From: Catellatospora tritici
Lineage (GTDB): Bacteria; Actinomycetota; Actinomycetes; Mycobacteriales; Micromonosporaceae
Direction: 5' to 3'
Assembly: GCF_019083965.1 (NCBI RefSeq)
Contig: NZ_JAHRCY010000018.1
Location: 1-64,000 of the forward strand
DNA: 64,000 nt
In this document: piece by piece, positions 1 through 7,335 of the stretch
How the letters are laid out: each line of letters opens with the position of its first letter
Position numbering within the stretch: the first letter of the stretch is position 1
Position numbers and translations under genes: made by a program
Notes under the pieces: generated by a model
What the model saw: only the letters and a program-made list of their open reading frames with translations
Database searches by the model: none
Told to the model about the DNA's origin: nothing

Positions 1-50
1 CGCGCCCGTGCCGGGCCCCGCGCCCCGCCCCGCCCACGCCCCGCGTCCAA

Positions 51-124
51 GATCCGTGCAGTTTCGGGGAAAGTGCACGAATCTTGGGCGGAATTCCCGC
101 AGTTTCCCCGAAACTGCACGGATC
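51..124. repeat. double palindrome, family 1 copy A
   Basis: Perfect 22-bp inverted repeat with arms at 51-72 and 103-124 and a 30-nt spacer. Each arm contains the core GTGCAGTTTCGGGGAAA. The element sits past the 3' end of the minus-strand gene that stops at 222. The same core recurs near 15.4, 47.2, 53.0 and 63.4 kb. The first 50 bases are C-rich and show no gene. It may act as a bidirectional transcription end or be a REP-like element. The function is inferred. Confidence 0.85.
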
Positions 125-221
125 TCATGCCCGACGGGCGCGCCCGACGGCGGATGCGAAAACGGCGGCCGTGCGCTGGAAGCGCCGCGACCGCCGTTCG
201 GGTTCTTCCCGCCGACGCGGG

Positions 222-1031
222 TCAGAGTTCGATGTTGAACTTCTTCAGTAGCGGGCTGGCCAGCACGCCCGCGCCCGCGACCAGGGCGATCGCGGTGAAG
301 ATGGTGCGCAGGACGGTGGTCTCCACCTTGCTGCCCGCCTCGATGGCGAACTTGTCGGGCAGGCCGACCATGCGCCACATCTTGCGGCCGGTCGGGATCG
401 GCCAGAAGATCGGCACCCCGGCGCGGGTGATGATGTCACCGAGCAGGTGCACGATGCAGCCCGCGCCCACCGCGAGCCCGATCATCGGGAAGCCGCGACC
501 CTCGGGCAGCTGCAGGTAGGCGCCGTACGCGGCGGCGCCGGAGGTGATCGTGACGATCACCCAGCCCGCGCGGTGGGCCCACTTGTCGAACAGGCCGCGC
601 AGCGCGAAACCGAACATCACGAAGAGGATGCCGAGCACGGCCCACTTGCCGAAGCGGGTGCACAGCCACGTCGCGCCGAAGCCCATCAGCGCCGCGAACG
701 GCAGCGTATGGGTCAGCGTGCGGTGGCCGTTGTGCCGGTCGGGGTCGTGGCTGAGCTTGGTCGCCGTGTACACCCCGACCGAGATCTTCTCGATGACCTC
801 GGCGATGAACAGCGAGAAGACACCGAAGCTGCGCGAGACCGTCGAACCGCCCTCGTTGTGGGTGACCTTCCCGGACATGTCCAGGTCGGGCAGGAGTGCC
901 CCACCGGCGCACACGGCGGTGCCGATGGCGATGGTGGTCATCGACTGCCCGTAGTCGAAGAAAGTCGAGGCCACCCAGGATCCGGTCAGCCAGGCGGCCG
1001 CTCCGGACAGTGCGTGCTGCGGACCCATCAT
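222..1031 (-). CDS. YdjM-like membrane-bound metal-dependent hydrolase
   Basis: 269-residue polytopic membrane protein. It has the histidine/aspartate pattern of the YdjM (DUF457) family of inner-membrane metal-dependent hydrolases: an early His (PQHALSG), PDLD near residue 49, a central NGHRTLTH block, and HLLGDI followed by PIFWPI in the C-terminal third. At least four hydrophobic segments are visible. The substrate is not known for the family. The start is the first of two adjacent ATGs, preceded by a purine-rich GGGGAGG. It stands alone, with the effector operon ending 115 bp upstream of its start. Family assignment is good; the biochemical role is unknown. Confidence 0.8.
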   Translation of the reverse strand: MMGPQHALSGAAAWLTGSWVASTFFDYGQSMTTIAIGTAVCAGGALLPDLDMSGKVTHNEGGSTVSRSFGVFSLFIAEVIEKISVGVYTATKLSHDPDRHNGHRTLTHTLPFAALMGFGATWLCTRFGKWAVLGILFVMFGFALRGLFDKWAHRAGWVIVTITSGAAAYGAYLQLPEGRGFPMIGLAVGAGCIVHLLGDIITRAGVPIFWPIPTGRKMWRMVGLPDKFAIEAGSKVETTVLRTIFTAIALVAGAGVLASPLLKKFNIEL

Positions 1032-1145
1032 GGTGTTTACTGCCTCCCCTAGTCACCGCTGTGACGGCATCTGACGATCAACGCGCGCACACTGTGTCAA
1101 ACAAGGGCGGCTCTACGCAATCGGCTGGACCTCCATAGCAGACGG

Positions 1146-3269
1146 TCAGGGCGAGGTCACGGAAGCCGCCGCCGTGTCGCCGTAACTGACCCGAGGACGT
1201 TCACCCAGCTCAGCGCGGAGCGCGTTCTCCGTCAGGGCGTACGGATGGCGTGGATCGAGCCGGTCGGCCGTTGTCGGATCCCCGTCATCGTCGACCGGCA
1301 GGCCGACCGCGACCCGCTCGGCCGCCGGCACCGGCACCATCTGGGTCCCGTCCCACATCACGTCGTCGGCGTGGTGGCCGTACGGGTATCCGTAGCCGTG
1401 CGCGTGGTCCCAGACGTGGGCGAACTCGTGGTACAGCACCGCGACCGGGGTCGCGTCGCCGCCCGCGACGGTTCCGCCGAGGCCGTCGAAGGACGTGTCG
1501 TACCCGACGACGTGACGGCCGTCCTCCACCGAGGCGTACGCGTTGTCGGTGCCGGGCGGCAGCTCGTGGATGGTCAGCACGCCCGGCTCGGGCACGGGCG
1601 GGGCCAGACCCGGCCACCAGCCGGAGACATGCCGCCCGGTCGCCTGACCCGCCACGGCCCGGTCCAGTTCGGCGAGCATCTCCCGGCCCAGCGGTGAGCC
1701 GCGCAGCAGGTCGAGATCGGACTCCACCCGAGCCTGGAAGCGCGGTGACCCCTCGATCCGGATGCGCTCGCCCGGGTCGCCCTCGACGGGCTCGGTCCGG
1801 CGGTGGACCTTCTCCACGTCCGACGATCCGTCGAGACTCGGGCCGGATCCCGGCCCGGTCTGGGTACGGGGGCCGCCCGTCGTGTCGGTGCTGTCGAGGT
1901 AACCCAGGTCGGTGGCGCTGCCGCCGGAGGCCATGTCGGCGCCCTCGCCGGGGGCGAGCGTGTCGGGGTCGGCCTCGCCGCGCAGGTCGTCGGCGCCCCG
2001 GCCGCCGTCGAGGTGGTCGTGGCCGGTGCCGCCGCGCAGCGTGTCGCCGCCGTCGAGGCCGTACACGGTGTCGTCGCCGTCGCCGCCGTCGAGCAGGTCG
2101 TCGCCGGAGTCGCCCTGCAGGTAGTCGCGGGCGCCGCCGCCGAGCAGCAGCGAGTCGTGGCGTCCGGCGAGCAGGGTGTCGCGTCCGGCGCCGCCGACCA
2201 GGACGTCGCCGCCGTCGACCAGATCGGCACCGGCACCGGCCAGCACGGTGACGGGCAGCGGCACGGCCGGGTCGACGTTGACCCGGTCGTCGCCCGCGCC
2301 GGTGCGCAACACGATGCGGCCGTGGTCACGGGCGGGGTCGAGCACGGCGATGGCGCGGTCGTCGGCCCGTACCACCACCTGGCCGTTCTCGACCGTCACC
2401 GTGACGGTGTCGTCGGCCGTGCCGGTCCGTACCACCGTGAGTCCGGGCGCGTGCAACGCCCGTGGTTCGACCAGGTCCGCACCGACGACCCCGGTCGACG
2501 GCTCGGCCAGCCAGCGCAGGGCGTCGGTGGCCGCGTCCAGCGCCGTCACCGCGGTCCGAGCGGCGGCGTCGAGGTCGGCGCGCAGCGCCTCGGCCTCGGC
2601 GACCGCGGCGCGGACCAACCGTTCGGGAGCCCGTCCGGTCACCGCGAACATGATCCGCTCCGGTGCGACGTGATGCGGCACCACGGCCGTGACCCGGGCC
2701 AGCGACTCGTCCAGGTGACGCTCGGTGCTCGCGGTGTGCGCCGCGAGGTCTTCCAGCGCCGACGCCGTGCGCCGCACCGTCCGGGCGAACACGGTGAGCC
2801 GATCGGCGAGGTGGCGCGACCGCGCGGCGAACGCGGTGGCGTCCTGACCGCGCCACTCCTCGTCCGCCCCGCCCTCGCGCGGGCCGCCCGCCGCGCCAGG
2901 CGCTGGGATGCGGATAGCCGCTGGCGCTCCGGCCCGCTCCGGGCCGTCCTCGATCAACTCGTGGTGAACCGCCTCACCTGTGGCGTCTGCGCGCGGACTG
3001 CCCGCCGCGCCGCGGTGACCAGGCTCGCCCGTGCCGTCTGCGCGCGCGCCGTCCGCCGCGAGGTGACCTGGGCGGTCGGGGGCGGGTCCGCGCGTGGGGG
3101 TGGTCGGGCGGGCCCGGGGCGGGTCGGTGAGGTCGGCGGCGGCGCGGTCGGCGGCGGTGGCGCAGTCGCGCCAGGCCGTCGCGGCCGCCAGCAGCGGCGC
3201 GGAGCGTACGGCGAGAGCCCACAGCGGCGGCACCCGGACCAGCACCGGAGGCGCCGTCTCGGCCGTCAC
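1146..3269 (-). CDS. WXG-domain / RTX-repeat / M91-like zinc metallopeptidase, putative type VII effector
   Basis: 707 residues from a GTG start that overlaps the upstream gene's stop by four bases (GTGA). The long upstream in-frame extension is not needed. Domains in order: a low-complexity N-terminus; a helical region at about 135-260 that begins with a WXG motif (WRGQDATAF, W139) as in WXG100 proteins; glycine/aspartate-rich nonapeptide repeats (GGxGxDxL type) at about 325-455, expected to bind calcium; and a C-terminal peptidase with HEFAH at 614-618. The HExxH and its surroundings resemble the M91 (NleD-like) family. No signal peptide is visible, consistent with ESX-type export together with its small partner. 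Toxin or effector function is inferred. A secreted housekeeping protease is the alternative. Confidence 0.7.
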   Translation of the reverse strand: MTAETAPPVLVRVPPLWALAVRSAPLLAAATAWRDCATAADRAAADLTDPPRARPTTPTRGPAPDRPGHLAADGARADGTGEPGHRGAAGSPRADATGEAVHHELIEDGPERAGAPAAIRIPAPGAAGGPREGGADEEWRGQDATAFAARSRHLADRLTVFARTVRRTASALEDLAAHTASTERHLDESLARVTAVVPHHVAPERIMFAVTGRAPERLVRAAVAEAEALRADLDAAARTAVTALDAATDALRWLAEPSTGVVGADLVEPRALHAPGLTVVRTGTADDTVTVTVENGQVVVRADDRAIAVLDPARDHGRIVLRTGAGDDRVNVDPAVPLPVTVLAGAGADLVDGGDVLVGGAGRDTLLAGRHDSLLLGGGARDYLQGDSGDDLLDGGDGDDTVYGLDGGDTLRGGTGHDHLDGGRGADDLRGEADPDTLAPGEGADMASGGSATDLGYLDSTDTTGGPRTQTGPGSGPSLDGSSDVEKVHRRTEPVEGDPGERIRIEGSPRFQARVESDLDLLRGSPLGREMLAELDRAVAGQATGRHVSGWWPGLAPPVPEPGVLTIHELPPGTDNAYASVEDGRHVVGYDTSFDGLGGTVAGGDATPVAVLYHEFAHVWDHAHGYGYPYGHHADDVMWDGTQMVPVPAAERVAVGLPVDDDGDPTTADRLDPRHPYALTENALRAELGERPRVSYGDTAAASVTSP

Positions 3270-3610
3270 CGGGGCACTCCGAGGGCCCAGCCGTCGGAGG
3301 CGCCCGACTCCCGTCGGGTCGCGGGGTGGGCTCGGGCGGCCGAGCGGCCGACGGCGGCCGCGTCCGCGTCCGCGCGTGCCCGGGTGGCGGCGGCGAGCAG
3401 GCCGAGGTCGGCGTGGTCGAACAGGGCCTCGGCCAGCGTGCGCAGCAGCGCCTGCGCCTGCTCGGCCAGTCGCTCGTGCGTCGCCGCCACACGCGCGTCG
3501 GCCTCGCCGAGCCAGGGCGCGGTGACCCTGGTGAGCTGCTCCGCGACGGCTTCGACCCGGCCCGCGTGGGCGGTGATGGCGTCGGCGGCTCCGGTCAGGT
3601 CCGCAGTCAT
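3266..3610 (-). CDS. small WXG100-like helical protein
   Basis: 114 residues, alanine-rich and almost entirely helical, with a WXG-type turn (PWLGEADARV) about a third of the way in, as in ESX/WXG100 secretion targets. Its TGA overlaps the GTG of the metallopeptidase gene, so the two should be translated as a coupled pair, the usual arrangement for a type VII partner and its larger effector. An ATG at 3608-3610 is preferred over more distant in-frame starts because it opens the conserved-looking helix; a CAGGCT box seven bases upstream could serve a leaderless transcript. The partner role is inferred from order and motif only. Confidence 0.6.
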   Translation of the reverse strand: MTADLTGAADAITAHAGRVEAVAEQLTRVTAPWLGEADARVAATHERLAEQAQALLRTLAEALFDHADLGLLAAATRARADADAAAVGRSAARAHPATRRESGASDGWALGVPR

Positions 3611-3860
3611 GCCGGTGAGCCTGGCAGCGCGCCGGGTACGGCACAACGGGGTGCCGATCGCCTGTGGATAACCTGCTGGGCATCTCGGCGTCATATTCAT
3701 CACACCGGTGTGCCAGACCCGCGCTCGAATCGGTGACAGTGGATCGACTTGTGGCCGGGATCTGGCTAGCATGGCAACTTCCCGCTGCCTCGGCGGGTGC
3801 CGCGCCCCTCGCGGCCCCGACCGCTACGCCGCAGGCGGCCCGCCCCCGAATGAGGTAGTC

Positions 3861-4382
3861 GTGAACGCCGGCCTCGCCCCCGTCATCGCCGCTACGACGC
3901 ACTGGCTCACCCGCACCTATCCGGCCGCGGGCGGCCCGGCCGAGGCGGCCCGGGTGCTGGCGCAGGCGCGCCAGGCGGTGACCGTCGCGGCGTGGCTGCG
4001 CTACCCGACCGTGATGGACGCGGGGCTGCTGGCGATGGTGGGACCCGGCGGTTCCGGCGGGCTGGACCGGGTGGTGCACCTCGACGAGCCGGACGACGAC
4101 GCCGACCGGGTGTGGCGCGGCTGGGTGGACGAGGTGGTGGCGAGCTGGGCCGCGTGCCTGCTGGCCGACCCACGCCTGGCCGCCGACGCGGTCACCGCGA
4201 CCGCCGACTGCGAGCACGCCCAGGTGGTGCCGCGCGACTTCACCCGCCTCACCAAGCCCGCTCCCGAGGACGTGCGCGCCGCCGCGCTGCTGCGCCACCC
4301 CGACCTGGTCGGCCCGATCGCCGACCTGCACCGCGACAACCTGATCGAGCGCCTGCGCCTGGACCCCGCCGAACTCGTCTGA
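3861..4382 (+). CDS. hypothetical protein
   Basis: 173-residue soluble, alanine- and leucine-rich protein with no family I recognise. The GTG at 3861 is chosen because GAGGTAG lies three bases upstream, and the reading frame before it looks non-coding. It diverges from the WXG/metallopeptidase operon, with about 250 bp between the starts. A TAGCAT box near 3770 is a possible promoter element. Adjacency makes an immunity or chaperone role conceivable, but no motif supports that. Confidence 0.6.
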   Translation: MNAGLAPVIAATTHWLTRTYPAAGGPAEAARVLAQARQAVTVAAWLRYPTVMDAGLLAMVGPGGSGGLDRVVHLDEPDDDADRVWRGWVDEVVASWAACLLADPRLAADAVTATADCEHAQVVPRDFTRLTKPAPEDVRAAALLRHPDLVGPIADLHRDNLIERLRLDPAELV

Positions 4383-4434
4383 GTCGAGACCGGGGCGCCG
4401 AGACCGACGCGGCGTGGGCGGCGGTCCGCCGTCG

Positions 4435-4950
4435 TCAGCTCGCGCTCCCCGGGTCTGGCTGCTCCGCCTCAGGTACGGGGCGCGGGGGTGCGGCGTGCGG
4501 CCTGGTCGCCTTGCGCCGGCGGTAGGCCGCCACCTCCTCGACCACGAAGGCGAGGAACCCGGGCGGCCAGCCTTCCCCGGCACGTCTGAACTCGTCGATC
4601 GCCCGCTCGGCTTTCGGCTGCGCCGCCCAGAACGCGAACTCGGTGCGCAGCCCGTCCCAGTCCGAGTCGGGGTACAGGCCCAGCCTGGCGGCTTTCCACG
4701 CCTGGGCGTAGGTGAGCAGGAAGCCGACGATGACCGCCCGCTCCCGCTCCGGGATGCCGTCCTCCGGCAACTCCAACACCGTGGCCAGGGTCGGCACCTG
4801 GTGCCAAACGCGATCGCTCAGGTCCACGTTGATGCTGTACTCGGTCAGTCTGCGGCTCTTGCGGTTCTCGCGATACTGCAGCCACGTCGAGCCGGCCAGG
4901 AGGAACAGGCCGATGCCGGCGAAGACCGTCGCCAGTGCCTGGCTGTCCAA
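4435..4950 (-). CDS. hypothetical membrane-anchored protein
   Basis: 171 residues from a TTG start with a strong GGAGG six bases upstream; a TTG 69 bp further out has no such site. One N-terminal membrane segment (about residues 5-24) is followed by basic residues (RENRKSRR) and a mostly helical cytoplasmic domain ending in a proline-rich tail. The layout recalls DUF4760-like proteins, but I cannot assign it firmly. It is convergent with the unassigned plus-strand gene ending at 4382 and lies downstream of trpE, separated by a palindrome. Confidence 0.6.
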   Translation of the reverse strand: MDSQALATVFAGIGLFLLAGSTWLQYRENRKSRRLTEYSINVDLSDRVWHQVPTLATVLELPEDGIPERERAVIVGFLLTYAQAWKAARLGLYPDSDWDGLRTEFAFWAAQPKAERAIDEFRRAGEGWPPGFLAFVVEEVAAYRRRKATRPHAAPPRPVPEAEQPDPGSAS

Positions 4951-5037
4951 GGGGCGCCTCCGATGATCTCGAGCCGCTGCGGCAGTGCGGCCTCCGATCA
5001 ACGTAGATGGATGGGTCAAGGTCGGTCCGCAGTGTTG

Positions 5038-5083
5038 GGAAGGGCACCTTCTGCTACGGAAACCGATAAGAAGGCGCCCTTCC
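5038..5083. repeat. GGAAGGGCACCTT-type inverted repeat, possible terminator of trpE
   Basis: Arms at 5038-5050 and 5071-5083 form a 13-bp stem with one mismatch. The sequence GATAAGAAGG next to the right arm is shared with a second element near 50.0 kb. It lies 11 bp past the stop of the minus-strand anthranilate synthase gene, so it may end that transcript. The terminator role is inferred. Confidence 0.6.
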
Positions 5084-5093
5084 TTGCCGGAGT

Positions 5094-7010
5094 TCAGGGG
5101 TGGGGGATGGGGAGCAGGGTGGTGAGGAGTTCGCCGAGCAGGGCGGGGCCCTCCTCGGTGAGCACCGACTCCGGGTGGAACTGCAGGCCCGCGAAGCCGG
5201 GTCCACGCAGCGCGTGGACGTGGCCGTCGGCGTCGCGGGCGATCTCGACGGTGCCGTACGGCGTGACCAGTCGATCGGCCTCGGCCACGGCGGTGAACGT
5301 GGAGTAGAAGCCCACCCGCCGGGCCGTGCCGAACAGGTCGATGTCGCTGGGTAGGCCCTGGTACGGCATGTCGCGCCGGTGCATCGCCAGCCCCAGTGCC
5401 AGGCTGAGTACCTGGTGTCCGAGGCAGACGGCCAGCAGCGGGGCGCGCTGCGCCAGCCGTTCCCGGACCAGTTCGGCCAGGCGCACCATGCGCGGTTCGG
5501 TGCCGTCCTCGGGGTCGCCCGGCCCGGGGCCGAGCACCAGCAGGTCGGCGGCGGCGGCCTCGGCGTCGCCGGGGGCGACGTCGTGGCTGGGCCGGATGCG
5601 CACCTCCATGCCCAGCGAGCGCAGCACGTGTCCGAGCATGCCGGTGAAGGTGTCCTCAGCGTCGACGATCAGCACCCGGCGGCCCGCCAGCGGTCCGGGC
5701 GCCGTCGCGGCGGGCCGTTCGGCCAGCCAGAACGACGACAGCCGGTCGTTGCGGGCCGCCAGCACCGCCGCCACCCGCGGATCGTCGGCGTACGAGGTGA
5801 CTTCGGCGTGGGCGCCCCCGGCCGGGGCCGGGCGCAGGCCCAGCGCGGTCAGGACCCCGCCGGCCTTGGCGTGGGTCTCGGCGACCTCGCTGTCGGCGGT
5901 CGAGTCGCGGACCAGGGTCGCCCCGGCCTTGACCTCGATCCCGCCGGACGGGTCGACGTCGGCGCAGCGGAACAGGATCGGGGCGTCCAGGGTCTGCCCG
6001 CCGTCGGCGTCGCGGCCGAGCAGGGCCAGCACGCCGCCGTAGTAGCGGCGCCCGGCGCGCTCGTAGCGGGCGATGACGCGCGCGGCGTTCTCGATCGGGC
6101 TGCCGGTGACCGTCGGCGCGAACATCGTCTCGCGCAGCACGTCGCGCACGTCGAGGCCGGTGCGTCCGGCCAGCAGGTATTCGGTGTGGGTGAGGTGGCT
6201 CATGTGCTTGAGGTACGGCCCGAGCACCTGCCCGCCGCGCTCGGCGACCACGGCCATCATCTTCAGTTCCTCGTCGAGGACCATCGACAGCTCGTTGATC
6301 TCCTTGGGGTCGGCCAGGAAGTCGAGGAACCGCCGGCGGCCCGCCTCGCCCGGCGGGAGGTCGCGGTGGCGCAGGGTGCCGGAGATCGGGTTCATCATGG
6401 CCAGTCCGGCGTCGACGCTGACGTGCCGCTCCGGGGACGCGCCGACCAGGGTGCGTCCGTCGGGTCCGGGCAGGTGCACCAGGAAGGTCCAGTACGCGCC
6501 GCGTTCGTCGGTGAGCAGGCGGCGCAGCGCGGCGGCGGCCAGTCGGCGCGGGTCGGCGGTGGTACGGGCCCGCGCGGTGCGGTGGATCACGAAGTTGGAG
6601 CCCTCGCCGTGCCCGATCTCGTCGCGCAGCACCGCCGCGACCAGCGCGCGGTAGGCGTCGTCGTCGATGTCGAAGCCCAGGTCCTCGGTGTCGGGCACGG
6701 TGTCGGGCAGTTGTGCGATGGCCTCGTCGAGGGACAGCCGGGCCGTCTCGGTGATCTCCAGGCAGGTCAGCGGGGTCCCGTCGTCGACGCAGGCGAAACC
6801 GCGCTCGGCCAGTTGCCGGTACGGCACCAGCGCCAGCGTGCGTGGTCCGGGCGTTTCGCCGGGGGCCAGTTCGGGCAGCGGCATGTCGGCGAGCCGGTCG
6901 ACGGTGCGCGACGTGCCGCGCAGGATCTCCAGGCGGTCGGCGCCCTCGTAGCGGAGCAGCGCGAACGGTCCGGGGTCGGGGCTGTTCAGCAGGTCGTGGA
7001 GCAGGGTCAT
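5094..7010 (-). CDS. trpE: anthranilate synthase, fused TrpE-TrpG
   Basis: 638 residues joining the chorismate-using synthase (about 1-420) to a class I glutamine amidotransferase (about 440-638). It makes anthranilate from chorismate and glutamine for tryptophan. Visible motifs are PISGTLRH, DPKEINELSMVLDEE and GSPIENAARVI in the synthase, and LGPGPGDP, the nucleophile region AVCLGHQVL and LQFHPES in the amidotransferase. The sequence also resembles PhzE of phenazine pathways. The Trp-Trp leader peptide just upstream and the absence of any other phz gene favour tryptophan synthesis. The ATG at 7010 is chosen because it begins the conserved domain; the upstream in-frame stretch is the attenuator. 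Confidence 0.88.
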   Translation of the reverse strand: MTLLHDLLNSPDPGPFALLRYEGADRLEILRGTSRTVDRLADMPLPELAPGETPGPRTLALVPYRQLAERGFACVDDGTPLTCLEITETARLSLDEAIAQLPDTVPDTEDLGFDIDDDAYRALVAAVLRDEIGHGEGSNFVIHRTARARTTADPRRLAAAALRRLLTDERGAYWTFLVHLPGPDGRTLVGASPERHVSVDAGLAMMNPISGTLRHRDLPPGEAGRRRFLDFLADPKEINELSMVLDEELKMMAVVAERGGQVLGPYLKHMSHLTHTEYLLAGRTGLDVRDVLRETMFAPTVTGSPIENAARVIARYERAGRRYYGGVLALLGRDADGGQTLDAPILFRCADVDPSGGIEVKAGATLVRDSTADSEVAETHAKAGGVLTALGLRPAPAGGAHAEVTSYADDPRVAAVLAARNDRLSSFWLAERPAATAPGPLAGRRVLIVDAEDTFTGMLGHVLRSLGMEVRIRPSHDVAPGDAEAAAADLLVLGPGPGDPEDGTEPRMVRLAELVRERLAQRAPLLAVCLGHQVLSLALGLAMHRRDMPYQGLPSDIDLFGTARRVGFYSTFTAVAEADRLVTPYGTVEIARDADGHVHALRGPGFAGLQFHPESVLTEEGPALLGELLTTLLPIPHP

Positions 7011-7058
7011 CGATAGTTCCGTTTCGATCGATGACCGCCCCGCGACAGGGGCCCTGCG

Positions 7059-7090
7059 AAAACGCGACGGCCGCCTCGAAGGGCGGCCGT
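7059..7090 (-). terminator. trp attenuator hairpin
   Basis: On the minus strand, a perfect 9-bp stem (7082-7090 with 7067-7075, six-base loop) is followed by a short T-run (TTTTC). It lies between the leader peptide stop and trpE, as expected for ribosome-mediated attenuation: stalling at the tandem Trp codons would favour an antiterminator. A second GC-rich pairing (GGGGCCCCTG region, about 7044-7056) could take part in the alternative fold. No fold was computed. Confidence 0.7.
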
Positions 7091-7108
7091 GGACGGTGGG
7101 AGCTGTCG

Positions 7109-7171
7109 CTACCCGTGCGTGTGGAGGGCCGCCGGTTCGGCGCGCCACCACTGCGTACGGAGCAAGGACAT
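7109..7171 (-). CDS. trpL: trp leader peptide
   Basis: A 20-codon open frame with two consecutive TGG codons at positions 8-9 (QWWRAEPAALH), followed by a terminator hairpin and trpE. The WW-A-x-P-A-A-x-H pattern matches trp leader peptides described in Streptomyces. A TACGGT box at 7179-7184 lies seven bases before the ATG, so translation probably begins at the transcript's first base. Ribosome stalling at the Trp codons when tryptophan is short should permit read-through into trpE. Confidence 0.85.
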   Translation of the reverse strand: MSLLRTQWWRAEPAALHTHG

Positions 7172-7178
7172 GGCGGCA

Positions 7179-7208
7179 ACCGTACCGGGGCGGGGCGGGG
7201 ACTGTCCA
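7179..7208 (-). promoter_or_regulatory. promoter of trpL-trpE
   Basis: On the minus strand TGGACA (7203-7208) and TACGGT (7179-7184) are spaced by 18 bp, a credible housekeeping sigma-factor promoter. The predicted transcript starts at or next to the trpL ATG. Confidence 0.65.
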
Positions 7209-7335
7209 GCAGGCCCACCGGCGGTCACCTCGAGCGATGTGCACCTATCCACTTTTCGGTGGGTGACGGGTAACATACCGCGAGTCACTGCGGTACGGGT
7301 GGTCGACCACGTCCGACGACGGAGGGATGCACGGA

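Noticed and set aside
8..519. Short plus-strand open frames at the left edge
   Set aside because: They cross a palindromic repeat and run antisense to the YdjM-like gene; the composition is not protein-like.
1930..2300. Simple DNA repeat of GCC/GTC triplets
   Set aside because: It is the coding sequence of the RTX nonapeptide repeats, not an independent DNA repeat.
3270..4583. In-frame N-terminal extension of the metallopeptidase gene up to 4583
   Set aside because: It runs antisense through the WXG-like gene's upstream region and the gene at 3861-4382 and is low-complexity Arg/Pro/Gly. The GTG at 3269 with four-base overlap explains the real start.
5094..7010. Phenazine biosynthesis gene phzE
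   Set aside because: Sequence type is similar, but no other phenazine gene is nearby and a Trp-Trp attenuator precedes it.
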